From Methylophaga sp. (lineage in GTDB: Bacteria > Pseudomonadota > Gammaproteobacteria > Nitrosococcales > Methylophagaceae): a stretch of DNA of 64,000 nucleotides. Positions 7,458 to 15,951 of this stretch are shown in pieces (position 1 is the first letter of the stretch; every line of letters starts with the position of its first letter). The stretch is taken from positions 124,001-188,000 of the forward strand of contig DRHW01000019.1 of NCBI GenBank assembly GCA_011053005.1. Direction: 5' to 3'. Below the pieces are notes generated by a model that worked only from the letters and a program-made list of their open reading frames with translations, searched no databases and was not told the origin of the DNA. A program made the translations under genes and the position numbers.

Positions 7458-8480
7458 ATGAAAGTATTTGTTTACGAACATATCACCAGTGGTACACTCA
7501 TCAACGAGTCATTGCCTGCAAGTCTTGCCCGTGAAGGCAATGAAATGCTTGCCGCTGTCGTACATGATATGGCGCTATTAACGAATATTGAGTTGAGCAT
7601 TTTACGTGATTTTCGCCTCGGACAATTGTTAGATATTGTTGCTCATCCTCATCACCAATGCTTGATTATTGATAATGATATTTCATTTCACCAGCATTTC
7701 ACCCAATCAATAAAACAAGCTGATGCCGTATTGATTATCGCGCCGGAAACTGACGGATTATTACAAAATCTGCAACAATCAGTATTAAATCAAGGTAAAC
7801 AATTATTGGGTTGCCAACCTATTGCAACTCAGATCTGCACCGATAAAATCGCCTGCTACCAGCAATTAGCATCCAATAATGTACTAACACCACACACGAT
7901 TGCGGGCAGTGATTGGTTGCTCAATACGTTTGATTCATCTTCAGGTTTTGTTGTTAAACCGCGTGATGGTGCAGGATGCCTCGACACTTTATTTTTTGCC
8001 GATAATTCAGGGGTGACGGCTTATTTAAGATCGAGTTATATCAATGTCGAGCAGACTATTGTTCAGCCCTATATTGAAGGTAAACCACTCAGTCTCTCAC
8101 TATTATGTGATGATAAAACGAGTCGTGTACTTGCGATTAATCAACAGCATATCCAGCTTGATGATGGCCAACTTAGTTTCCATGGTTGCAGTGTTAATGG
8201 GGTCGAAGAAGCACAATTTAGCATGACTCAGGCAACTGCAATTGCTCAGCACACACATAGTGCGATTTCCGGTTTGTGGGGATTTATCGGCATTGATCTG
8301 ATCGTCACTGACAATCAGGCTTATGTCGTTGATATTAATCCGCGACTCACCACTTCCTACGTAGCTTTGCATCAATCATTATCACTGAATCCTGCTCAAT
8401 TATTACTGACGATGATGGAACAAGGTTTAGCGGCGTTACCCTCTTTCAGCCAACGACATGCCATCGAGATCATAATATGA
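7458..8480 (+). CDS. mfnD: ATP-grasp ligase, MfnD (tyramine-glutamate ligase)-like
   Basis: This is a 340-aa ATP-grasp enzyme with an N-terminal pre-grasp domain beginning MKVFVYEHITSG, an ATP-binding segment FVVKPRDGAGCLDTLF near residue 165, and the metal-binding signature IGIDLIVTDNQAYVVDINPR near residue 275. In methanogens MfnD joins glutamate to tyramine during methanofuran synthesis, and homologues in methylotrophs occur beside the other mfn-like genes. The neighbouring mfnF-, mfnE- and mfnA-like genes support that reading. It is divergent from the HisA-like gene, has no obvious ribosome-binding site, and overlaps the next start by 4 bp (ATGA). The acceptor could be tyramine, tyrosine or another aminated aromatic. 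Confidence 0.78.
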   Translation: MKVFVYEHITSGTLINESLPASLAREGNEMLAAVVHDMALLTNIELSILRDFRLGQLLDIVAHPHHQCLIIDNDISFHQHFTQSIKQADAVLIIAPETDGLLQNLQQSVLNQGKQLLGCQPIATQICTDKIACYQQLASNNVLTPHTIAGSDWLLNTFDSSSGFVVKPRDGAGCLDTLFFADNSGVTAYLRSSYINVEQTIVQPYIEGKPLSLSLLCDDKTSRVLAINQQHIQLDDGQLSFHGCSVNGVEEAQFSMTQATAIAQHTHSAISGLWGFIGIDLIVTDNQAYVVDINPRLTTSYVALHQSLSLNPAQLLLTMMEQGLAALPSFSQRHAIEIII

Positions 8481-9523
8481 CACAAACACCTTCTTATATC
8501 AGTGGTTGGGACATCGGCGGTGCTCATATAAAAGTGGCGCGTTGTGATCAAAATGGCAACTTACACGACGTTATTCAAGTTGCATGTCCTTTATGGCAAG
8601 GCATAGACCAGCTCGCCACAGCCATTGAGTCCGTATTTGCCCAACTTAATAATCAACAAGATATTGCCGCAATTACGATGACCGGAGAATTAGTTGATAT
8701 TTTCCCCAATCGTGAAGTAGGTGTAGCGGGGATTTTAGCGTGTGTTGCTCAATATATAGATAATGACAAGATCATGGTTTATGGTGCAGAAGCAGGCTGG
8801 TTAAGCCCAAAACAAGCGACAAAACAATGGCAAAATGTCGCATCGCGTAACTGGCAAGCAAGTGCGAGTTTGGTCGCCCAAGTAATTCCTGAAGGCTTAT
8901 TTGTCGATATTGGCAGTACGACTTGCGACATTATTCCACTTGCTCATGGCTTAGCCATTCCGCATGGCGTTGATGATTTTCAACGACAAACAAGTCGTGA
9001 ATTACTTTATACCGGCGCAATAAGAACGCCGTTAATCGCACTAAGTCAACATGCGCCATTTAATGGCAGACTGGTCAGCCTTGCTGCCGAAGTATTTGCG
9101 ACGACAGCTGATTGCTGGTGTTTATTAGACTTACTTGATCCGGCGTCAATTCAAGATAACAGCGCCGATGGTCAACCTTGGCAAGCTGATTTTTGCGCGA
9201 GTCGCATTGCGAGATTACTCGGCACTGATGCAAATCAGGCAAATATGGCGCAATGGCAACAACTTGCTCAATGGTTTGCCGAGCAACAAAGTCATTTAAT
9301 TAGCAATGCAATGTTACAGGTATTATCTGCACACTCGAACTTAGCCGCTGATGCGCCCATTATTGGCGCGGGTGTGGGTCGATTTATCATCGAAGCCTGT
9401 GCACAGCGTCTTAACCGTCCTTATCTCGATTTCAACGAAATACTCTTATACAAACATTCAGCGAGTGCTGATCATGCACCGGCTGTGGCGGTTGCCCTTT
9501 TAGCCCAACAACAGTTACCGTAA
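8477..9523 (+). CDS. mfnF: MfnF-like protein, hydantoinase/acetate-kinase fold, H4MPT-linked C1 pathway
   Basis: The 348-aa protein has the ASKHA-type nucleotide-binding fold: GWDIGGAHIKVARC at the N-terminus and GLFVDIGSTTCDIIPL in the middle, with APIIGAGVGRFI near the C-terminus. This family was long annotated as a probable H4MPT-linked C1 transfer pathway protein. In methanogens MfnF condenses the furan-methyl diphosphate with gamma-glutamyltyramine to build methanofuran. The start overlaps the upstream ligase stop (ATGA), and pabB follows after 9 bp. Function is inferred from family plus context; the fold and family are clear. Confidence 0.82.
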   Translation: MTQTPSYISGWDIGGAHIKVARCDQNGNLHDVIQVACPLWQGIDQLATAIESVFAQLNNQQDIAAITMTGELVDIFPNREVGVAGILACVAQYIDNDKIMVYGAEAGWLSPKQATKQWQNVASRNWQASASLVAQVIPEGLFVDIGSTTCDIIPLAHGLAIPHGVDDFQRQTSRELLYTGAIRTPLIALSQHAPFNGRLVSLAAEVFATTADCWCLLDLLDPASIQDNSADGQPWQADFCASRIARLLGTDANQANMAQWQQLAQWFAEQQSHLISNAMLQVLSAHSNLAADAPIIGAGVGRFIIEACAQRLNRPYLDFNEILLYKHSASADHAPAVAVALLAQQQLP

Positions 9524-9532
9524 AATACACGT

Positions 9533-10930
9533 ATGAATGATATAACCCTCCCGCTTCTTTGTACTGAACTGCCTTATCTCGCAGACAGCGCGCTTTATTT
9601 TGAAGCGATCCGCACAATGCCTTGGCCTGTATTTTTAGATAGCAGCCACTCCGTAAGTTCGAATGACAGCCGTTATGATATTCAAACTGCAGCACCTTTT
9701 ATAACGCTAGTCACGACAGGTGAAAACACGCTAATAAAACATCATAATAAAGATGCCGTATTGTCGAGTGACGATCCTTTTGTCCTTTTACAAAATATCT
9801 TGGGTGAATTTAAACCTCATCAATATGCCGACTTACCTTTTTGTGGCGGTGCATTAGGTTATTTTGCTTATGATTTGGGTCGTCGCATTGAAGATCTTCC
9901 GTTGCAAACACTAGATGCTGAACATATGCCCGAAATGGTAATTGGTATTTACGATTGGGCTATTGTGACGGATCATCAATTACAGCGTTGCTGGCTGGCA
10001 AGTTACCGGTTGAATGCTGAAACACAAGTGCAATGGGATGATCTTGTCAGCAAATTGACCTCAATAACACCGCCCAAAAATCCAGATACCTTTCATGTTA
10101 GTGGCGAATTACGTTGTAATTTAAATCAACAAGACTACCAACTCGCTTTTAACAAGATTCAAGATTATATTCATGAAGGTGATTGTTATCAGGTCAATCT
10201 CGCTAAACGATTTGAAATTAATGCCGAAGGTGATCCTTGGTTTGCCTATCAATTATTACGAAAACAAAACCCCGCGCCGTTTTCTAGTTATTTTGCAACA
10301 CCTTATGCAACTGTACTCAGTTCTTCACCAGAAAGACTATTAAAAGTAAGTCAACAGCAGGTTGAAACCAAGCCAATCAAAGGCACGCGTCCACGTGATT
10401 TGAACAACCCTGCTCGAGATAAACTCCTCTCCGACGAATTACAAACAAGTCTCAAAGATCGTGCTGAAAATCTCATGATCGTTGATTTATTACGCAATGA
10501 CTTGGGCAAAGTCTGCATACCAGGTTCGATTAAAGTACCAAAACCTTTTGCCCTAGAATCTTTTGCAACGGTTCATCATTTGGTTAGTACAATTACCGGC
10601 ACGTTGGCAGATCAACACAATGCTGTTTCATTATTACGAGCTTGCTTTCCCGGTGGTTCAATCACTGGCGCACCTAAGTTACGTGCGATGGAAATCATAG
10701 AAGAACTTGAACCTCATCGTCGTGGTTTATATTGCGGTAGCATTGCCTACATTGGTTTTGATGGAAAAATGGATAGCAACATCACTATTCGCACCTTAAT
10801 ATACAGCGATAATCGTCTACGTTTTTGGGCGGGTGGCGGTATTGTCGCCGACTCGACTGCTGATGCTGAATACCAAGAAGTGCATGACAAAGCCGCCGCG
10901 ATATTACGGCTACTTGAACAACTCAAGTGA
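9533..10930 (+). CDS. pabB: Aminodeoxychorismate synthase component I
   Basis: PabB converts chorismate and ammonia to 4-amino-4-deoxychorismate, the precursor of p-aminobenzoate, which is needed for folate and also as the aryl part of tetrahydromethanopterin. The 465-aa protein has the chorismate-binding C-terminal domain with YQVNLAKRF, SSSPERLLKV, DLLRNDLGK and GGSITGAPK. Its PIKGTRPR motif, with Lys rather than the Ala of anthranilate synthase, marks it as PabB and not TrpE. It is embedded in the mfn-like operon, 9 bp after mfnF and overlapping mfnE by 4 bp (GTGA). This implies that pABA supply is coupled to C1 carrier synthesis. The amidotransferase and lyase partners are not nearby. Confidence 0.93.
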   Translation: MNDITLPLLCTELPYLADSALYFEAIRTMPWPVFLDSSHSVSSNDSRYDIQTAAPFITLVTTGENTLIKHHNKDAVLSSDDPFVLLQNILGEFKPHQYADLPFCGGALGYFAYDLGRRIEDLPLQTLDAEHMPEMVIGIYDWAIVTDHQLQRCWLASYRLNAETQVQWDDLVSKLTSITPPKNPDTFHVSGELRCNLNQQDYQLAFNKIQDYIHEGDCYQVNLAKRFEINAEGDPWFAYQLLRKQNPAPFSSYFATPYATVLSSSPERLLKVSQQQVETKPIKGTRPRDLNNPARDKLLSDELQTSLKDRAENLMIVDLLRNDLGKVCIPGSIKVPKPFALESFATVHHLVSTITGTLADQHNAVSLLRACFPGGSITGAPKLRAMEIIEELEPHRRGLYCGSIAYIGFDGKMDSNITIRTLIYSDNRLRFWAGGGIVADSTADAEYQEVHDKAAAILRLLEQLK

Positions 10931-11514
10931 TCGTCGTTAAGCTCGGTGGTAGTCTCTATAACACCGCAGAATTAAAGCTTTGGCTACAAACACTCGCGGA
11001 CATCTCGCTGACAACCCCCATAGTCATTGTCCCCGGTGGCGGCCCGTTCGCCGACCAAGTGCGTGAAGCTCAAATCTTTCACCATTTCAACGATGCAACA
11101 GCCCATCACATGGCGCTGATAGCGATGAAACAGTTTGGATTGCTAATGACGGGTCTTGAAGCTCAATGCCAGCCATTTGATGCATACAAGCCCGAACAGG
11201 CACTATCAGTTTGGCTACCTGATGATACCTTGCTTTCAGAAGCAGAACTTAGCCAAAGCTGGGACTTGACCTCTGATAGTCTTGCCTTATGGTTGGCATC
11301 GAAACTGAACGCCGAACAGTTATTTTTGGTGAAACATGTTCAGATGAATAGTACTTCAATCAAACAGCTGGCGAACAACCAAGTTATTGATCGTTGTTTT
11401 GCTGATTTATTCAGGGCGTATCCGCTTCCAACTCAAATCATTCATTATCAATCCCATGCTGATTTTGCCAATAGCATTGCCAATCCCCACAATCAAACAA
11501 GCCTGAGCCTGTAA
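10927..11514 (+). CDS. mfnE: MfnE-like amino-acid-kinase-fold kinase
   Basis: This small (195 aa) amino-acid-kinase-family protein shows the phosphate-binding MIVVKLGGSLYN, VIVPGGGPFADQVR, and the nucleotide-binding WDLTSDSLALWLASKL segment. In methanogens MfnE phosphorylates aminomethylfuran-methyl phosphate to the diphosphate that MfnF uses. Its position two genes after mfnF and directly before the mfnA-like gene supports the same role. It starts with GTG overlapping the pabB stop (GTGA). The C-terminal part is weakly conserved, and the protein is short for the superfamily, as expected of this branch. Confidence 0.8.
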   Translation: MIVVKLGGSLYNTAELKLWLQTLADISLTTPIVIVPGGGPFADQVREAQIFHHFNDATAHHMALIAMKQFGLLMTGLEAQCQPFDAYKPEQALSVWLPDDTLLSEAELSQSWDLTSDSLALWLASKLNAEQLFLVKHVQMNSTSIKQLANNQVIDRCFADLFRAYPLPTQIIHYQSHADFANSIANPHNQTSLSL

Positions 11515-11520
11515 AGCGCC

Positions 11521-12678
11521 ATGACTACATTTTCTGACATCATCGACCTGTTGCAGCATCAACTCCGTGATTTAGCCGAGGATGATTCGTCTGCAAAGCT
11601 TATCCAACAATTGATAACAGAAGGTCAATTACACCATAAAAGCACGTGGGCTGGACATATGACGCCCGCCGTCGATTCTCCCGCCTTGTTAGGTCAAGCG
11701 TTAGCGGGAATACACAACGGTAATTTATTATCGCCTGAACTCTATCCACAGTTAGTCGCTATTGAACGACAATTATTAGATTGGTTTTGTCAGCTGTTCC
11801 AGCAACCGTTTGCACACTTCACTCACGGTAGTAGTTATGGCAATCTTGATGCCTTATGGCAAGCAAGAGAACAGGCTAAAAACTCCTCCAATATTGTGTA
11901 TGGCTCACAAGCAGCTCATTATTCTATTAGTAAAGCCTGTCGTGTTTTAGGTTTAAATTTTCAGCCAATTCCAACCAACAACTTAGGTCAAATAGACGTA
12001 AATGCATTACGTACTGCCTGCCAACATATTGCGCCGATAGCGATTGTAGCCACAGCAGGAACGACGTCTTGTGGCGCAATTGATCCAATTCAACAATGTC
12101 TAGCTATCGCCAAAGAATTTAATAGCTGGTGTCATATTGATGCTGCATGGGGAGGGGCATTAATGTTGTCATCTACTCATCAACATCATCTTGCCGGTAT
12201 TGAGCAAGCTGATTCGGTGTGTATTGATCCCCATAAAGCATTAGGCCAGCCCAAACCTTGTAGCCTGTTACTCTATAAACAGCCTTTAGCCAGCAGTTCA
12301 GATCTTGATGTCGATTATTTAACACAAGCACCGAAGCAAACTATCGGCGGCTCTTATGGCGGTGAATTATTCTTGCCGCTTTGGTGTAGTTTAATCATCA
12401 ATGGCAAACAATCATTCTCAGATCAAATTGACCAGCGACTTATGCAAGCTGAACGCTTTGCATGCGCACTAAAACGACATACCAACTGGTGGTTATCACC
12501 TTCTGCTACGGGAATAGTCTGTTTTAAACCTCCTACACATATTAATCTCACTGACTTAATAAATCTTGGATTATTATCTACGGCAAAAGTAAATGGCCAA
12601 ACGGTTTACCGCGTGGTATTTGCCAATGCTACCAGCCAAGCTGAACCATTACTTGCTGCGCTTAAAATATATTTTTAA
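11521..12678 (+). CDS. mfnA: PLP-dependent group II decarboxylase, MfnA-like (tyrosine/aspartate decarboxylase)
   Basis: This 385-aa pyridoxal-phosphate enzyme is of the glutamate/tyrosine decarboxylase fold. The cofactor lysine lies in SVCIDPHKALGQPKP (K239). Also seen are ATAGTTSCGAIDPI, HIDAAWGGALM with the PLP-contact Asp, and FTHGSSYGNLDALW. In methanogens MfnA makes tyramine for methanofuran, and homologues can also decarboxylate aspartate to beta-alanine. Here it ends an operon of mfnD-, mfnF- and mfnE-like genes, which favours a role in furan-carrier synthesis. It starts 6 bp after the kinase gene. The convergent damX-like gene ends 8 bp downstream without a visible terminator between them. 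Confidence 0.78.
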   Translation: MTTFSDIIDLLQHQLRDLAEDDSSAKLIQQLITEGQLHHKSTWAGHMTPAVDSPALLGQALAGIHNGNLLSPELYPQLVAIERQLLDWFCQLFQQPFAHFTHGSSYGNLDALWQAREQAKNSSNIVYGSQAAHYSISKACRVLGLNFQPIPTNNLGQIDVNALRTACQHIAPIAIVATAGTTSCGAIDPIQQCLAIAKEFNSWCHIDAAWGGALMLSSTHQHHLAGIEQADSVCIDPHKALGQPKPCSLLLYKQPLASSSDLDVDYLTQAPKQTIGGSYGGELFLPLWCSLIINGKQSFSDQIDQRLMQAERFACALKRHTNWWLSPSATGIVCFKPPTHINLTDLINLGLLSTAKVNGQTVYRVVFANATSQAEPLLAALKIYF

Positions 12679-12686
12679 GCAGTGTT

Positions 12687-14258
12687 TTAATTAGATTTTT
12701 TGTTGATCTGTTGCTGCACACTATCAAAGCGACGCAACCATGAAGGCAAGGTATTAATCGGCGCTGGCCAAGCACTACTTGCATCCAATGCCGCTTGTTT
12801 ATTGTCATAAACGCCATAAATTAACGCATACCAAACCCGACCATTGCGCATGCTTTCAAATTCAGCAACGTCACCTACCAAAGCATATTTATCTATAAAC
12901 TCGACCACTTCCTGCTTCTCCCAAGACCCCATAAGTTGAAAGGTATAATCGCTTGAGCTTTGTTTTAAAATCCAATTTTTTTGATGTACCGTTGCTGGTA
13001 GTGCTTTGTTTAATACTGGCTTAGGAGTTTTTACCGAATTCGGTTCAGGCAATATGACAGGTTCTGGATCTGATAACGGTTTTGAAATAATTGTCTTATT
13101 TTCTACTGGAGCTATAGCTTGATCTTGTGTTGAAGGCGTTGGCGTTGGCGTTGGCGTTGGCAAAATTATTTCATTGTCGACTGAGGTAATGGGCTGTTCA
13201 TTTGGCTTGGCAACATCTGCCGTCAACTCAGAAACTAAAGACTTAAGCTCATCTCGCTCGGCTTGTGCAGAAGATGTTATTTTATCTTCACCAATAACCA
13301 CTTTCGCCAATGCTTCATCTTCATTGCTAAAAGGTTTTTCAATGGTTAAATCATCTACATCTTTTGGCGAGAGGAGACTATTAATCGAGTCTTGAAACAC
13401 CAATAGCAGAATAAGCAGAATAACTAATAAGCCTAAACCGGACCAGCGAAGTAAAGGCATAAGTCGTGCTGTATTGATTTTTATGGGACTACTCAGGCTT
13501 GTTTTCATGCCTAATAAATGTTGATGCGCCCACTGATTAATTAACGCTGGAATACCTGCCGACTGGCGATAACATTGCTTTAAATCTTTTGGGCCAAAAA
13601 CGAGATCACCATGATAACCAACAGCTTGTAATCGATAGTCTAAATATAAAGAAACTTCTTGTTCTGATAATGCAGGTAGATCAATTTGTTGTGATCGTCC
13701 AGAAATATTAGCTAGGGCGGGCAACTCTTGTTTGCAGGTAAAGACGGCCTGCAATAAAAAGCCATTATCTGTCTGCCATGATAAACAATCAATTAATACG
13801 GTTAGTGACTCTTCGGAAAGTAAATCAACATCATCCATCAGTAACAGCGGTTTAATGTTTAACTGACGAAGGCCGCCTAATCTTTCTTTGAGAAGAACAA
13901 GATGATCATTGCTAAATTGAACATCATTATCATCAACACCAAAAGCAGTTAAACACTGCATGACAATGTCCATCGGGGTTACAGCGTCTTGGCTATTAAT
14001 ACGACAAATTCTTAGATCATCGGTCTTATTACGTTCTAATTGAGTGACAAGTACGCTTTTTCCTAAGCCTTGTCCTGCGACTAACAAGCCCACTTTGTCA
14101 GTGGCACGAATCAAATGCAATAACAAATTAAAACGCTGTTCTATTTGCTCGCTTTTGAAAAATATTGTGGGTTCAACGGCTTTATTAAAAGGTGCCGATT
14201 GCAATGCTAAACGTGCAATATAATTAGGTTCGACTAAAGAAGAAGCAAATTCACTCAT
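12687..14258 (-). CDS. damX: DamX-like protein: AAA ATPase, transmembrane segment, SPOR domain
   Basis: The 523-aa protein combines an N-terminal ExeA-type AAA ATPase, one membrane helix and a periplasmic SPOR domain that binds denuded septal peptidoglycan. Visible are a Walker A motif VAGQGLGKSVLV near residue 62, a Walker B motif LLLMDDVDLL near 138, a hydrophobic helix near 270-290, a proline-rich linker with a TP repeat near 372-382, and a C-terminal SPOR-like region from about 430. It follows aroK and aroB, the usual gammaproteobacterial order. I choose the ATG at 14258, 3 bp after the aroB stop, over the TTG at 14261. Its role in cell division is inferred from DamX. Confidence 0.85.
   Translation of the reverse strand: MSEFASSLVEPNYIARLALQSAPFNKAVEPTIFFKSEQIEQRFNLLLHLIRATDKVGLLVAGQGLGKSVLVTQLERNKTDDLRICRINSQDAVTPMDIVMQCLTAFGVDDNDVQFSNDHLVLLKERLGGLRQLNIKPLLLMDDVDLLSEESLTVLIDCLSWQTDNGFLLQAVFTCKQELPALANISGRSQQIDLPALSEQEVSLYLDYRLQAVGYHGDLVFGPKDLKQCYRQSAGIPALINQWAHQHLLGMKTSLSSPIKINTARLMPLLRWSGLGLLVILLILLLVFQDSINSLLSPKDVDDLTIEKPFSNEDEALAKVVIGEDKITSSAQAERDELKSLVSELTADVAKPNEQPITSVDNEIILPTPTPTPTPSTQDQAIAPVENKTIISKPLSDPEPVILPEPNSVKTPKPVLNKALPATVHQKNWILKQSSSDYTFQLMGSWEKQEVVEFIDKYALVGDVAEFESMRNGRVWYALIYGVYDNKQAALDASSAWPAPINTLPSWLRRFDSVQQQINKKSN
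13135..13161. repeat. GGCGTT hexamer repeat in the damX-like linker
   Basis: Four full copies of GGCGTT plus GGC run head to tail. On the coding strand they specify alternating Pro and Thr in the linker before the SPOR domain. A six-base unit keeps the frame, so length changes by slippage would only shorten or lengthen the linker. Confidence 0.9.
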
Positions 14259-14261
14259 CAA

Positions 14262-15341
14262 CTATCGCTCGAAAGACTCCAGCGTTTCAGCCAACTTGCT
14301 CGCAGAATAATCGTCACTAATGATTGCCTGACCAATACCACGCATTAATACCAGCCTAATTCGACCATCTTGCACTTTTTTATCCACCGACATCAGCGTC
14401 ATGAATTGTTCAGAAGTCATGCCTTCAGGTGCAAGTACTGGTAAATTTGCGGCGGTAAATAATGCTTTAATTCGAGCAAAATCAGCCTCTGGCATCCAGC
14501 CCATTCGCTGTGATAAATCAGCTGCCATCAACATGCCTACAGCAATTGCTTCACCGTGCAACCAATTGCCATAACCCATGCCGGTTTCAATTGCGTGACC
14601 AAATGTATGGCCCAGATTTAATAATGCACGCACACCTTGTTCTAATTCATCACTGGCAACGACATCAGCTTTATCTTGGCAAGAGCGTTCAATGGCTTCG
14701 GCTAGCAATGCTTGGTCGCGAGCCATTAATCCGGCCATGTTTTGTTCTAGCCAGTCAAAAAAATCAGGATCATTAATCAAACCATATTTGATGACTTCTG
14801 ATAATCCTGATGATAATTGACGATCTTCTAGCGTCGTTAATGTTAGCGTATCGGCGATAACACATTGCGGCTGATAAAAAGCGCCGATCATATTTTTACC
14901 TAAAGCATGATTCACTGCGGTTTTGCCACCGACAGATGAATCTACCTGAGATAATAATGTTGTTGGGATCTGAATAAATGACACACCGCGTTGATAACAC
15001 GCGGCAGCGAATCCTGTCATATCACCAATCACACCGCCACCTAGCGCGATCAGCGTTACTTGACGTGAAAATTTCTCTTCGAGTAATTTGGTAAACACGT
15101 CATTCAATACTTCTAAGGTTTTATATTGTTCGCCATCTGGCAAGATGACTGATTCACAACGATAATTATTTAATGTTGTCAGTACAGACTGTAAATATAA
15201 GGGCGCAACAGTAGTATTGGTGACAATCAGCACATCTTTTCCCTTGATGTGTTTTGTCAGTAATGCTGCTTGTGATAATAAATCGCCACCAATGTAAATA
15301 GGATAACTACGATCTTCTAGGGAAACCTGGAGTGTTTTCAT
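14262..15341 (-). CDS. aroB: 3-dehydroquinate synthase
   Basis: AroB converts DAHP to 3-dehydroquinate, the second step of the shikimate pathway, using NAD and a divalent metal. The 359-aa length equals the usual form. Motifs include the NAD-binding [21 protein letters not shown] region (near residue 100), [21 protein letters not shown], and the metal-site segment [12 protein letters not shown]. The ATG start is followed by [18 protein letters not shown]. It lies 8 bp downstream of aroK and 3 bp before damX, so it is cotranscribed with both. Confidence 0.97.
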   Translation of the reverse strand: MKTLQVSLEDRSYPIYIGGDLLSQAALLTKHIKGKDVLIVTNTTVAPLYLQSVLTTLNNYRCESVILPDGEQYKTLEVLNDVFTKLLEEKFSRQVTLIALGGGVIGDMTGFAAACYQRGVSFIQIPTTLLSQVDSSVGGKTAVNHALGKNMIGAFYQPQCVIADTLTLTTLEDRQLSSGLSEVIKYGLINDPDFFDWLEQNMAGLMARDQALLAEAIERSCQDKADVVASDELEQGVRALLNLGHTFGHAIETGMGYGNWLHGEAIAVGMLMAADLSQRMGWMPEADFARIKALFTAANLPVLAPEGMTSEQFMTLMSVDKKVQDGRIRLVLMRGIGQAIISDDYSASKLAETLESFER

Positions 15342-15349
15342 ACCGAACC

Positions 15350-15871
15350 TTACTTAACGAGTGCTTCTAACTGTTCAATTACCTGTGTCACGGCATGCTG
15401 AATAGATTGTTCACCTGTTCGCAATTCAACATCAGCCACACTACTGTAAAGCGGATCCCGTAATGCTAATAAATCTTCTATCTGTTTTTTAGGATCAGTC
15501 GTTTGCAGTAGCGGTCTTTTTTTATCTTTAGCTGTACGTCGAAATAGCTGATCAGCCGTTGCAGACAGGTAAACGACATTACCGCGTGAACGTAAAGCAC
15601 GACGATTTTCTTCAGCTAGGATAGCACCGCCTCCGGTAGCCAAGACGATATCGCTTAATCCGGTTAATTCTTCAATAATTTTTTGTTCACGTATCCGAAA
15701 GCCTGCCTCTCCTTCCATTTCAAATATCCATGAAATAGATACGCCAGTGCGTTTTTCAATTTCTTTATCGCTATCAAAAAAATCTCGCCCTAAAGCTCTG
15801 GCTAATTGTCTACCAACGGTTGACTTGCCCGCCCCCATTGGTCCTATTAGAAATATATTACCTCTTACCAC
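15350..15871 (-). CDS. aroK: Shikimate kinase I
   Basis: AroK phosphorylates shikimate in aromatic amino acid and chorismate synthesis. The 173-aa protein has the P-loop [16 protein letters not shown], the shikimate-binding [11 protein letters not shown], and ATGGGAIL. It starts at GTG 15871 ([10 protein letters not shown]), and its length matches E. coli AroK exactly. The gene is separated from pilQ by 78 bp, the typical pilQ-aroK-aroB order. It provides chorismate that PabB, encoded 5 kb away, consumes. Confidence 0.96.
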   Translation of the reverse strand: MVRGNIFLIGPMGAGKSTVGRQLARALGRDFFDSDKEIEKRTGVSISWIFEMEGEAGFRIREQKIIEELTGLSDIVLATGGGAILAEENRRALRSRGNVVYLSATADQLFRRTAKDKKRPLLQTTDPKKQIEDLLALRDPLYSSVADVELRTGEQSIQHAVTQVIEQLEALVK

Positions 15872-15951
15872 GTGTTGCCCACTCTTATTTATTTTTTATG
15901 ATAAAAAAGCCGAACCTCCGTAATTCAACTTTTTAAAACTCAATTATTTAC

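Noticed and set aside
9533-10930. Anthranilate synthase component I (trpE)
   Set aside because: The PIKGT lysine motif marks aminodeoxychorismate synthase.
13135-13161. CRISPR-like repeat
   Set aside because: A six-base tandem repeat inside a coding region, without spacers.
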